A stretch of DNA of 64,000 nucleotides from Caulobacter sp. (GTDB lineage: Bacteria > Pseudomonadota > Alphaproteobacteria > Caulobacterales > Caulobacteraceae), in assembly GCA_028291055.1 (NCBI GenBank), contig JAQGIP010000040.1:1-64000 (forward strand), written 5' to 3'. The position numbers and the translations under genes are program-made. The notes beneath the pieces were generated by a model. That model did not search any database and was not told the origin of the DNA. It worked only from the letters and a program-made list of their open reading frames with translations. This document shows, in pieces, positions 36,438-43,339 of this stretch (position 1 is its first letter; every line of letters begins with the position of its first letter).

Positions 36438-36872
36438 GTGGGCGGCGGCCTGCACGGTCCGGCCGCCGAGGCCTTCCTGACCCATCACGCCGAACTGGCC
36501 CGCCGCCGGATCGAGGACCTGGACGAGGACCGCCCGCTGCATCAGGCCCATCTGCGCTGGCGCCGCTGGAGCGACCGCATGCGCGGCGCCATGCAGGCGC
36601 TGATCCTGGTGGGCGCGCTGGCGGCCGTGGCGGTGGCGGGGGGCTGGCTGTGGCGGGCCCACAGCGCGCACGGCCTGCTGGTCGAGGCGATGTCGATCCC
36701 GCCCGCCCGTCCCGCCGACAGCTATGCCAGCAACTGGGGCGACGACATCACCCTGGAGATCCCGGAAACCGGCGTTTCCGTCCCGATGACCGCCATCACA
36801 ACCCCAGGGTCCCGACCCGGCGCAGCCGCGGCGTTGAACGGCGCCCCCTACGCCTGTAGTCTCATCGGATGA
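36438..36872 (+). pseudogene. Truncated membrane-protein gene, probably a 5' remnant
   Basis: A GTG-started frame of 144 codons has a helix-rich cytosolic part (FLTHHAELARRRIEDLDEDR), one transmembrane helix (GAMQALILVGALAAVAVAGG) and GLLVEAMSIPPA. The pattern of H-x-A-E, TM helix, G-L-x-V-E-A-x-x-[VI]-P-P is, from memory, the N-terminus of long tetratricopeptide or cyclase-like membrane proteins in Caulobacteraceae that normally continue for hundreds of residues. Here it runs on without family features and stops after SLIG. It overlaps the next gene by four bases (ATGA). I judge it a remnant, but a short functional membrane protein cannot be excluded. Confidence 0.5.
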
Positions 36873-37303
36873 GTTCGGTCATGGATCGCGACCTCGACAG
36901 CCGGGTGGCCGCCAGAGCGGCGCGGCATCTGCGCGCCTTTCGCAAGGAAGTTGAAGACCTCTTCCCTGGACGTGTTCGCGGCGTCGTCTTGTTCGGCTCG
37001 CGGGCGCGTGGAGACGCCGAGCGCGCATCGGACTACGATGTGGCCGTCTTCATCGACGATCTCACGGTGCGCCGGCCCGTGGACCACGCCCTCGCCGACG
37101 CCGCCTACGAGCACATTCTGGCCGGGATTCACATAAGGCCCGTGTCGATCGCGAGCCACCTGCTGGAGGCGTCGGACGAGACTCCGCTGGCGTCGGGCAT
37201 CGCGCGGGAAGGCGTGGCGGTCTGTTGCCGGAAGGCCGCCGACAGCATCCGCCGAAGAAGAAGCACGCGAACGCGCCTCGCAAGGAGCCGCCACGCCCCC
37301 TGA
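36869..37303 (+). CDS. Nucleotidyltransferase (MNT) of a nucleotidyltransferase/HEPN pair
   Basis: The 144-residue protein has the minimal nucleotidyltransferase motif VVLFGSRARGDAERASDYDVAVFID: GS, then the D-x-D metal site in SDYDV. Such MNT proteins act as antitoxins of HEPN RNase partners by AMPylating them. Its start overlaps the upstream remnant by four bases and its end overlaps the HEPN gene. No signal peptide or membrane segment. Confidence 0.88.
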   Translation: MSSVMDRDLDSRVAARAARHLRAFRKEVEDLFPGRVRGVVLFGSRARGDAERASDYDVAVFIDDLTVRRPVDHALADAAYEHILAGIHIRPVSIASHLLEASDETPLASGIAREGVAVCCRKAADSIRRRRSTRTRLARSRHAP

Positions 37304-37749
37304 CCCCACCGGAACAGAAGGAACGGGCGGCGGCAGAATATCAACAGGCGATCATCCATCTTCGGGAAGCCGAACGGCTGGCGGCCTTTGGCCAGGCTCC
37401 CAACGCCTGTGTGCATTCCGCCTACTACGCAATGTATCACTGCGCGGCCGCCGCGCTGTTCGCGGCCGGGGGCGTGGGCAAGCGCAAGGACGTTCCCAAG
37501 AGCCATGAGCACGTCCTTGAACATTTCGGGAAGCTCGTGCGGGACGAGCCAGGCGACCTGGGTGAGGCCGGGAGGCTTTTGAGCCACGCTCTGTCGGATC
37601 GAATGACGGCCGACTATGGGCTGATCGAAGGCGTCAGCGAACCCGACGCCGCCGAGACGGCGGCTGACGCGGTGCGGTTCGTGGAAGTCTGTACGGTGCG
37701 CTGGAAGCTCAAAGACCTCCTGCCGCCGCGCTTTCAGGGCGCGTCCTAG
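37225..37749 (+). CDS. HEPN domain protein, probable partner of the nucleotidyltransferase
   Basis: The frame begins at a TTG inside the MNT gene (79-base overlap); the basic Pro/Lys-rich N-terminus (KKKHANAPRKEPPRPLTPP) is unusual and the true start may be further in. The HEPN core is clear: AYYAMYHCAAAALFA and later a helix with HALSDRMTADYGLI. The canonical HEPN RNase motif is R-x4-6-H; here the place holds RMTADY, so a catalytic His is not visible. It may be a substrate or an inactive variant. Together with MNT it resembles a HepT/MntA-type toxin-antitoxin system. Confidence 0.8.
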   Translation: MPEGRRQHPPKKKHANAPRKEPPRPLTPPEQKERAAAEYQQAIIHLREAERLAAFGQAPNACVHSAYYAMYHCAAAALFAAGGVGKRKDVPKSHEHVLEHFGKLVRDEPGDLGEAGRLLSHALSDRMTADYGLIEGVSEPDAAETAADAVRFVEVCTVRWKLKDLLPPRFQGAS

Positions 37750-37853
37750 GCCCTGGGGTCAGCACCCCGCGCGATCCACGACAGGTTCCGCCCAGCAAGC
37801 TGGACGACGTGGCCGGGTCGTGCGCGGTGGAGCTGTCGAAAGGGTAGCGGGGC

Positions 37854-38219
37854 TTAAGCCGCCGCCGCCGCCACGACCTTCTTCTTGGCCGGGGCCTTCT
37901 TCTTCTTCACCGGCATCGCGGCCAGGGCTTCGGCGGCGGCGATCTCGGCGGCTTCGGTCTCGGCGCCGTTCAGGTCGAGGAAGCTTTCCGGGATGTGGCC
38001 GGCCAGGACCTTGACGCCCAGGAAGCGCATCTCGCCGTTGGCGAAGCTGACTTCATCGAGGCTCACCTCGGTGCTGCGCTTGATGTCGGCTTCCTGGCGG
38101 CGCGTCAGGCGCAGGCGCAGGTCGGCGATGTTGGAGCCGTCTTCCAGGGCGCGCGCCACGGCGGCGCGCAGGTCCGCGATGTTGGGACCGCCCACGCGGG
38201 GTGTGGGTTTGCTGCTCAT
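37854..38219 (-). CDS. Small hypothetical protein with a basic Lys/Ala tail
   Basis: The start at 38219 (MSSKPTPRVGGPNIADLRAAV) gives 121 residues; a longer frame is not supported. It contains a repeated pattern NIADLRAAVARALEDGSNIADLRLRL, then a helical region, and ends in PVKKKKAPAKKKVVAAAAA, a nucleic-acid-binding style tail. No family recognised. The duplicated N-I-A-D-L-R looks like a short internal repeat. It is monocistronic. Confidence 0.6.
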   Translation of the reverse strand: MSSKPTPRVGGPNIADLRAAVARALEDGSNIADLRLRLTRRQEADIKRSTEVSLDEVSFANGEMRFLGVKVLAGHIPESFLDLNGAETEAAEIAAAEALAAMPVKKKKAPAKKKVVAAAAA

Positions 38220-38331
38220 GGGAAAAAAACTCCGGTAGGTAACGAAACGCACCCTAGCACGCGGCGGCGCCGCGCGGGGCGTTAAACTTCAGACAGCGGA
38301 GCGTTGCGCGCGCCGCCGGGCAGGTCATACG

Positions 38332-38565
38332 TCAGTCGCCCAGCCGGGTGAAGGCCTCATAGTTGCGCGCGCCGCCCTCCAGGCCGGTGACCATCAGCAG
38401 CTGGGCGCGGCGGCCCTCGCTCTCCAGGCTGTCCATGCGCGCCAGGCCCGCGCGATAGGCCTCCGCCGGGCCGGGGAACTCATGGCTGTCGCCGGCATGC
38501 TCTACGCGCCAGCCGTCCGCAATCTCGGAAACCACGACCGTCTGCATCGGCGAACCCTCGGACAT
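38332..38565 (-). CDS. Small hypothetical protein
   Basis: I prefer the start at 38565 (MSEGSPMQTVVVSEIADGWR); an inner ATG at 38547 is also possible. The roughly 77-residue protein has a beta-strand-rich start (QTVVVSEIADGWRVEHAGDSH) and a helical end (PAEAYRAGLARMDSLESEG), similar to DUF2188-like small proteins. No motif for function. Co-directional with the two neighbours but with separate spacers. Confidence 0.55.
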   Translation of the reverse strand: MSEGSPMQTVVVSEIADGWRVEHAGDSHEFPGPAEAYRAGLARMDSLESEGRRAQLLMVTGLEGGARNYEAFTRLGD

Positions 38566-38691
38566 GCGTATTAACCAACCCAACGCCCGTCTTATGGCAG
38601 CCCGACTCGGGGGCGGCCCCAACAAACCCCCGGCGGTTGCGGCCTATCGTCACCCTTCCCCCGGCGGGGGAAGGATGAACGTGAAGTGGCA

Positions 38692-39453
38692 TTAGGGGCG
38701 CCGGAACTTGTAGGCGAATTGGTCCGTATGCCCCCGGATCGCCGGGTCGAAAACGTTCTTGGTGTGGTCGTCGGCGGGGTTGGCCAGCACCTTGCTCTCG
38801 CCGACATAGACGAAGCCGGCCGCCACCAGCGCCGCCTTGGCCGCCGCCGGATCGATGCGGTGCAGGGCGTCGGCGGTGGCCACCACGGGAGAGCCCGCCG
38901 CCGCTACGTGATCGACCACGATCAGCACACCACCCGGCTTGATGGCGCTGAACAGCAGCTTGTCATAGGCCGCCGTGTCGAGCTTCACCCGGGTCAGATA
39001 GAGGTCGTGATAGTTCTGCGAGGTCCACAGGATGTCGGCGCCCTTGACCGAGGCGTAGCCGTCCGGGGTCATCTGGATCATCTTCACGTTCGAATAGTTG
39101 GGGTCGGCGACGATGGCCGCGGCCCCCTTCACCTGGGCGTCCTCCGGGCCGGCGGGCGGCACGGCGGCATAGACCACCCCCTTGGGCCCCACGGCCTTGG
39201 AGAACAGCCGGGTGAAATAGCCGCCCCCGGGCAGCAGCTCGATCACCGTGTCGCCGGGCTTCACGCCGGAGAACTTCAGCATCTCGGCGGGCTTGCGCGC
39301 GGCGTCGCGCTCGGTGTCGGCGGCGGGGCGGGCCTTGTCGGCCACGGCCGCGTCGATGAAGGAGCCGGCGGCGAAGGCGGTGGCGGCCACGGCGGCCAGG
39401 GTCAGGCCGGCGATGGCGCCCGAAAACTTCGGCGCGAAGGATGAGAAGCGCAT
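38692..39453 (-). CDS. Exported methyltransferase-fold protein
   Basis: The 253-residue protein has a signal-peptide-like start (MRFSSFAPKFSGAIAGLTLA, then AAVAATAFAAG) and a class I methyltransferase core: KPGDTVIELLPGGGYFTRLFSKAVGP (motif I), then AIKPGGVLIVVDHVA. This predicted methyltransferase family (COG4798-like) is found in Proteobacteria with signal peptides, but S-adenosylmethionine is not known in the periplasm, so the role is unclear. It is divergent from the receiver gene at 39638. Confidence 0.75.
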   Translation of the reverse strand: MRFSSFAPKFSGAIAGLTLAAVAATAFAAGSFIDAAVADKARPAADTERDAARKPAEMLKFSGVKPGDTVIELLPGGGYFTRLFSKAVGPKGVVYAAVPPAGPEDAQVKGAAAIVADPNYSNVKMIQMTPDGYASVKGADILWTSQNYHDLYLTRVKLDTAAYDKLLFSAIKPGGVLIVVDHVAAAGSPVVATADALHRIDPAAAKAALVAAGFVYVGESKVLANPADDHTKNVFDPAIRGHTDQFAYKFRRP

Positions 39454-39637
39454 GATGTCCCTCCAGGGTGCGGCTCTGACGCCAGATGCGCCGGCCAGCT
39501 TGAGCGTGACGCTACGCCCGCCGCAGGGGGCTCGGCAAACGAGGTTTCCTGAAAGGCGCCCCGTTACGGGTCACGTTAACAGGGCGGCCATCTTACGCCC
39601 TCTAGATGGTGTTTTCGCCCCGGAGCCTGGAACACCG

Positions 39638-40054
39638 ATGCCGTCCGCCACCATCCTGGTCATCGACGACGATCCGCTGATGCGGGCCATCGCCGGGGAA
39701 ATCCTGATGGGCGCCGGCTATACGGTGCTCGAGGCCGAGGACGGCGCGGCCGGCATGGCCACCCTCGACGTGGCCCCCGTGGACCTGATCATCACCGACA
39801 TGCTGATGCCGGAGATGGACGGCGTCGAAAGCATCATGACCATCCGCAGGAAGCGCCCCGCCACTCCGGTGATCGCCATCTCCGCCGGCGCCAAACACCA
39901 GCCCGCCGGCGACCTGCTGCGCCTGGCCTCGGCCCTGGGCGCCAACGCCACCCTCTCCAAGCCCGTGCGCCAGGGCGAACTGCTGGCCCTCGTCGGCCAA
40001 CTGCTGGATCAGGCCCGTCTCGGCCCGAGCCCTGCCCTGCGCTCAGCGGGATAG
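39638..40054 (+). CDS. Stand-alone CheY-like receiver
   Basis: The 138-residue protein has TILVIDDDPLMRAIAGEIL (acidic pocket), DLIITDMLMPEMDGVE (phosphorylated Asp) and a late VIAISAG and LSKPVRQGELLAL (Lys). It has no output domain. The C-terminal tail (ARLGPSPALRSAG) may be a docking or linker segment. A kinase is not next to it; the hybrid kinase at 19977 is a possible but unproven partner. Starts at ATG 39638, after GGAGCC. Confidence 0.85.
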   Translation: MPSATILVIDDDPLMRAIAGEILMGAGYTVLEAEDGAAGMATLDVAPVDLIITDMLMPEMDGVESIMTIRRKRPATPVIAISAGAKHQPAGDLLRLASALGANATLSKPVRQGELLALVGQLLDQARLGPSPALRSAG

Positions 40055-40085
40055 CCACCGGGGCATTTTGCGCTAGGCTCTCTCC

Positions 40086-41264
40086 ATGAGCGCCGTCAGC
40101 CCGTTGCACCCTGACCTGGACCAGGAGTCCGCCTCCCAGGAAGGGTTGGGCCTGCCCGGCTGGATCTATCATGACGCCGACTATCTGGAGGCCGAGAAGG
40201 CCGCCGTGTTCAGGCCCTCCTGGCAGATCGTGTGCCACCTGTCCGACATCCCCGAGCCGGGCGACTTCCACACCCTGGAATATCTGGGCGAGAGCATCGT
40301 GGTGGTGCGCGGCGAGGACCGGGCCGTGCGCGCCTTCCACAACGTCTGCCGCCACCGCGCCTCGCGGGTGGTGGATGGGCCGAAGGGCAATTGCGGCCAG
40401 CGGCTGACCTGCCCCTACCACGCCTGGAGCTATGACCTGGAAGGCCGGCTGGCCGGCGTGCCCAACCGCAAGGCCTTCGAGGACTTTCACCCGAGCCGGC
40501 ATGGCCTGAAGGCCGTCGAGCACGAGGTCTGCCTGGGCTTCATCTTCATCCGCCTGGAGCCCGGCCTGCCCAGCGTGCGCGAGATGCTGGGGCCCTATCA
40601 CGCCGAACTCGAACACTACCGCATGGAGGAGCTTCAACCGCTCGGCCGCGTCACCCTGCGCGAGCGCGAGGTGAACTGGAAGAACGTCTCCGACAACTAT
40701 TCCGACAGCCTGCACATCACCGTGGCCCACCCCGGCCTGACCCGGCTGTTCGGGGCCAGCTATGGCCTGGAGGCCGCCCCCTGGGCCGACAAGATGTGGG
40801 GCCGGCTGCGCCAAAGCCCGTCGGACAACTGGTCGGAGCGCCGCTACCAGGCCTTCCTGCCCGATGTCGCCCACCTGCCGGACGACCGCAAGCAGCTGTG
40901 GACCTATTTCAAGCTGTGGCCGAACGTGGCCTTCGACGTCTATCCCGACCAGATCGACTTCATGCAGTTCCTGCCTGTCAGCCCCACCCGCACGGTGCTG
41001 CGCGAGATCGCCTACGTCCTGCCCGACGACCGGCGCGAGATGCGCGCCGCGCGCTATCTGAACTGGCGCGTGAACCGCCAGGTCAACATCGAGGACAAGA
41101 CCCTGATCGAACGCGTTCAGGCCGGCATGGCCTCCTCCAGCTACGGCATGGGCCCGCTCAGCAAGAACGAGGTGGCGCTGCGCAGCTTCACCCGCCGCAT
41201 GCGCGCGCTGATTCCCGAAAGCCGGCTCGAAAGCGCTCCGCCGTCGGGCTGGGGGCGGCGCTAG
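40086..41264 (+). CDS. Rieske aromatic-ring-hydroxylating oxygenase, large subunit
   Basis: The 392-residue protein has the Rieske cluster motif CRHRASRVV ... CPYHAWSYD (C-x-H and C-x2-H) and the mononuclear iron site DNYSDSLHITVAHPG (two His and a late Asp). This is the alpha subunit of a ring-hydroxylating or O-demethylating oxygenase. No ferredoxin, reductase or small subunit is adjacent; the ferredoxin reductase at 10810 or ferredoxin at 58243 could serve it, but that is speculation. Substrate unknown. The choline/glycine-betaine-like branch is possible. Confidence 0.88.
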   Translation: MSAVSPLHPDLDQESASQEGLGLPGWIYHDADYLEAEKAAVFRPSWQIVCHLSDIPEPGDFHTLEYLGESIVVVRGEDRAVRAFHNVCRHRASRVVDGPKGNCGQRLTCPYHAWSYDLEGRLAGVPNRKAFEDFHPSRHGLKAVEHEVCLGFIFIRLEPGLPSVREMLGPYHAELEHYRMEELQPLGRVTLREREVNWKNVSDNYSDSLHITVAHPGLTRLFGASYGLEAAPWADKMWGRLRQSPSDNWSERRYQAFLPDVAHLPDDRKQLWTYFKLWPNVAFDVYPDQIDFMQFLPVSPTRTVLREIAYVLPDDRREMRAARYLNWRVNRQVNIEDKTLIERVQAGMASSSYGMGPLSKNEVALRSFTRRMRALIPESRLESAPPSGWGRR

Positions 41265-41321
41265 TCCTCCCTCCGCTTCCGCTATCCCGTCATCAAACCT
41301 TCGCTTGGCGCGGCATCATAT

Positions 41322-41337
41322 TTCCAACATTCTGGAA
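41322..41337 (+). promoter_or_regulatory. Candidate ArsR operator
   Basis: A perfect inverted repeat TTCCA-N6-TGGAA ends two bases before the arsR start codon. Position and symmetry fit an autoregulatory operator for ArsR/SmtB proteins. No Shine-Dalgarno sequence is seen between it and the ATG, so the transcript may be nearly leaderless, with the operator spanning the transcription start. Confidence 0.55.
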
Positions 41338-41339
41338 CT

Positions 41340-41687
41340 ATGGAATCACAAGCCGCCGTCGCCGCCCTGTCCGCCCTGGCCCATCAGGGTCGGCTGGAGA
41401 TCTTCCGCATGCTGGTGCGCGCCGGGCCTGAAGGCCTGGCCGCCGGCGACATCGCCCGCGCCGCCGACACCCTGCCCAACACCCTGTCGGCCAGCCTCAA
41501 CATCCTCAGCCATGCGGGCCTGGTCACCTCGCGCCGCGAGGGCCGCTCGATCATCTATGCCGCCGCCTATGACGCGATGAGCGGCCTGCTGGCCTTCCTG
41601 ATGGAGGACTGCTGCGGCGGGGACGCAGCCATCTGCGCGCCCCTGGCCGGCATCGCCAACCGCGCCGCCTGCTGCGAACCGGCCTGA
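41340..41687 (+). CDS. arsR: ArsR family arsenic-responsive repressor
   Basis: The 115-residue protein has the winged-helix core AALSALAHQGRLEIFRMLVRAG, LAAGDIARAADTLPNTLSASLNIL and SRREGRSIIYAAAYDA. Its C-terminus has two Cys pairs and a further Cys (DCCGGDAAICAPL, AACCEPA), a typical arsenite-sensing site. It opens an operon with acr3 two bases downstream and arsC after that, which fits its job. Confidence 0.93.
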   Translation: MESQAAVAALSALAHQGRLEIFRMLVRAGPEGLAAGDIARAADTLPNTLSASLNILSHAGLVTSRREGRSIIYAAAYDAMSGLLAFLMEDCCGGDAAICAPLAGIANRAACCEPA

Positions 41688-41689
41688 CC

Positions 41690-42751
41690 ATGAACCTGTT
41701 CGAACGGTTCCTGACGCTCTGGGTGGCGCTCTGCATCGTGGCCGGCGTCGCGCTCGGGCATCTCTTCGGCCCGGCCTTCCAGGCCATCGGCGCGGCGCAG
41801 GTGGCCCGGGTCAACCTGCCGGTGGCGGGGCTGATCTGGCTGATGATCATCCCGATGCTGATGAAGGTGGACTTCGCCGCCCTGGCCCAGGTCGGCCGCC
41901 ACTGGCGCGGCATCGGGGTCACCCTGTTCGTCAACTGGGCGGTGAAGCCCTTCTCCATGGCCCTGCTGGCGGCGGTCTTCATCGGCGGGGTGTTCCGGCC
42001 CTGGCTGCCGGCCGGCGAGATCAACAGCTATGTGGCCGGGCTGATCCTGCTGGCCGCCGCGCCCTGCACCGCCATGGTCTTCGTGTGGTCCAACCTGACC
42101 CGCGGCGAGCCCCATTTCACGTTGAGCCAGGTGGCGGTCAACGACGCCATCATGATCGTGGCCTTCGCCCCCATCGTCGGCCTGCTGCTGGGCCTGTCGG
42201 CCATCACCGTGCCGTGGCAGACGCTGCTGCTGTCGGTGGCCCTCTACATCGTCGTGCCCGTGGTGGCGGCCCAGGTCCTGCGCGCCCTGCTGCTGCGGGC
42301 CGGCGAGGGCGCCCTGGATCGCCTGCTGACCCGCATCGGGCCGCTGTCGCTGACCGCGCTGCTGGCCACCCTGGTGCTGCTGTTCGGCTTCCAGGGCGAG
42401 CAGATCCTTCGCCAGCCGGCGGTGATCGCCATCCTGGCCGTGCCCATCCTGATCCAGGTCTATTTCAATTCCGCGCTCGCCTATCTGCTGAACCGGATGA
42501 CCGGCGAGGCCCATTGCGTGGCCGGGCCCTCGGCCCTGATCGGGGCCAGCAACTTCTTCGAGCTCGCCGTCGCCGCCGCCATCAGCCTGTTCGGCTTCAC
42601 CTCCGGCGCGGCCCTGGCCACCGTGGTCGGCGTGCTGATCGAGGTGCCGGTCATGCTGTCGGTGGTGGCGATCGTGAATGCGTCCAAGGGCTGGTACGAG
42701 CGCGGCCCGGCGGTCCAGCGGCTGGCGGCGAAATTGGCCAACCACCCGTGA
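41690..42751 (+). CDS. acr3: Arsenite efflux permease ACR3
   Basis: The 353-residue integral membrane protein has about ten transmembrane helices and the ACR3/BASS family motif: FVNWAVKPFSMALLAA, AAPCTAMVFVWSNLTRGEPHFTLSQVAVND, with the essential Cys in the APCTAMV stretch. It exports arsenite using the proton-motive force. Starts two bases after arsR, and its stop overlaps the arsC start in GTGA. Confidence 0.94.
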   Translation: MNLFERFLTLWVALCIVAGVALGHLFGPAFQAIGAAQVARVNLPVAGLIWLMIIPMLMKVDFAALAQVGRHWRGIGVTLFVNWAVKPFSMALLAAVFIGGVFRPWLPAGEINSYVAGLILLAAAPCTAMVFVWSNLTRGEPHFTLSQVAVNDAIMIVAFAPIVGLLLGLSAITVPWQTLLLSVALYIVVPVVAAQVLRALLLRAGEGALDRLLTRIGPLSLTALLATLVLLFGFQGEQILRQPAVIAILAVPILIQVYFNSALAYLLNRMTGEAHCVAGPSALIGASNFFELAVAAAISLFGFTSGAALATVVGVLIEVPVMLSVVAIVNASKGWYERGPAVQRLAAKLANHP

Positions 42752-43170
42752 GCGACCCCTTCCCCGTCACAATTTTTCACAACCCCGCCTGCGCAACCTC
42801 GCGCAACACCCTGGCCATGATCGAGGCCGCCGGCTACGCGCCCACCGTCATCGAGTACCTCACGGCCGGCTGGAGCGTGGAACGGCTGCGCGGCCTGACG
42901 GCCGCCGCCGGCGTGCGCCCCCGCGACTGGCTGCGCGCCAAGGGCACGGCAGCCGAATCGCTGGGCCTGCTGGACCCCGACGCGGGCGACGCGGTGATTC
43001 TTCAGGCCATGGCCGCCCAGCCGATCCTCGTGAACCGTCCCGTGGTGGTCACGCCGAAGGGAGTGAAGCTGTGCCGCCCATCGCAGGCGGTGTTCGCGCT
43101 TCTCGAGCGCGCGCCCGACAGCTTCACCAAGGAGGATGGGCAGGTCGTGGGCCCGGCGCCACGCGCCTGA
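42748..43170 (+). CDS. arsC: Arsenate reductase ArsC (glutaredoxin type)
   Basis: The 140-residue protein has the ArsC signature HNPACATSRNTLAMIE with the catalytic Cys, a RPVVVTPKGVKLCRP stretch with the active-site arginines, and a YLTAGWSVERLRGL segment. It reduces arsenate with glutathione and glutaredoxin so ACR3 can export arsenite. It starts at GTG 42748, overlapping acr3 by four bases; the longer frame upstream is antisense to acr3. Completes the arsR-acr3-arsC unit. Confidence 0.93.
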   Translation: MSDPFPVTIFHNPACATSRNTLAMIEAAGYAPTVIEYLTAGWSVERLRGLTAAAGVRPRDWLRAKGTAAESLGLLDPDAGDAVILQAMAAQPILVNRPVVVTPKGVKLCRPSQAVFALLERAPDSFTKEDGQVVGPAPRA

Positions 43171-43339
43171 GCATGAGCCCAATTATCGGGCATGAAACGC
43201 CCGTTTAGTTCCCGCGTCAGGCTACGAAACTTGACCTAACGCCGTTCACCCATCACATTCTCGCCGACTGTGGCGTGAAGGTCACGCTTTCAGGTGAATG
43301 GGCTTACGCGTCTGTAAGCGCCAAGGGGGCAATCGCACC

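Noticed and set aside
38652..38672. CCCTTCCCCCGGCGGGGGAAGG palindrome after the methyltransferase gene as a terminator
   Set aside because: The stem is strong but no T run follows on either strand, so it could equally be a fragment of a palindromic repeat.
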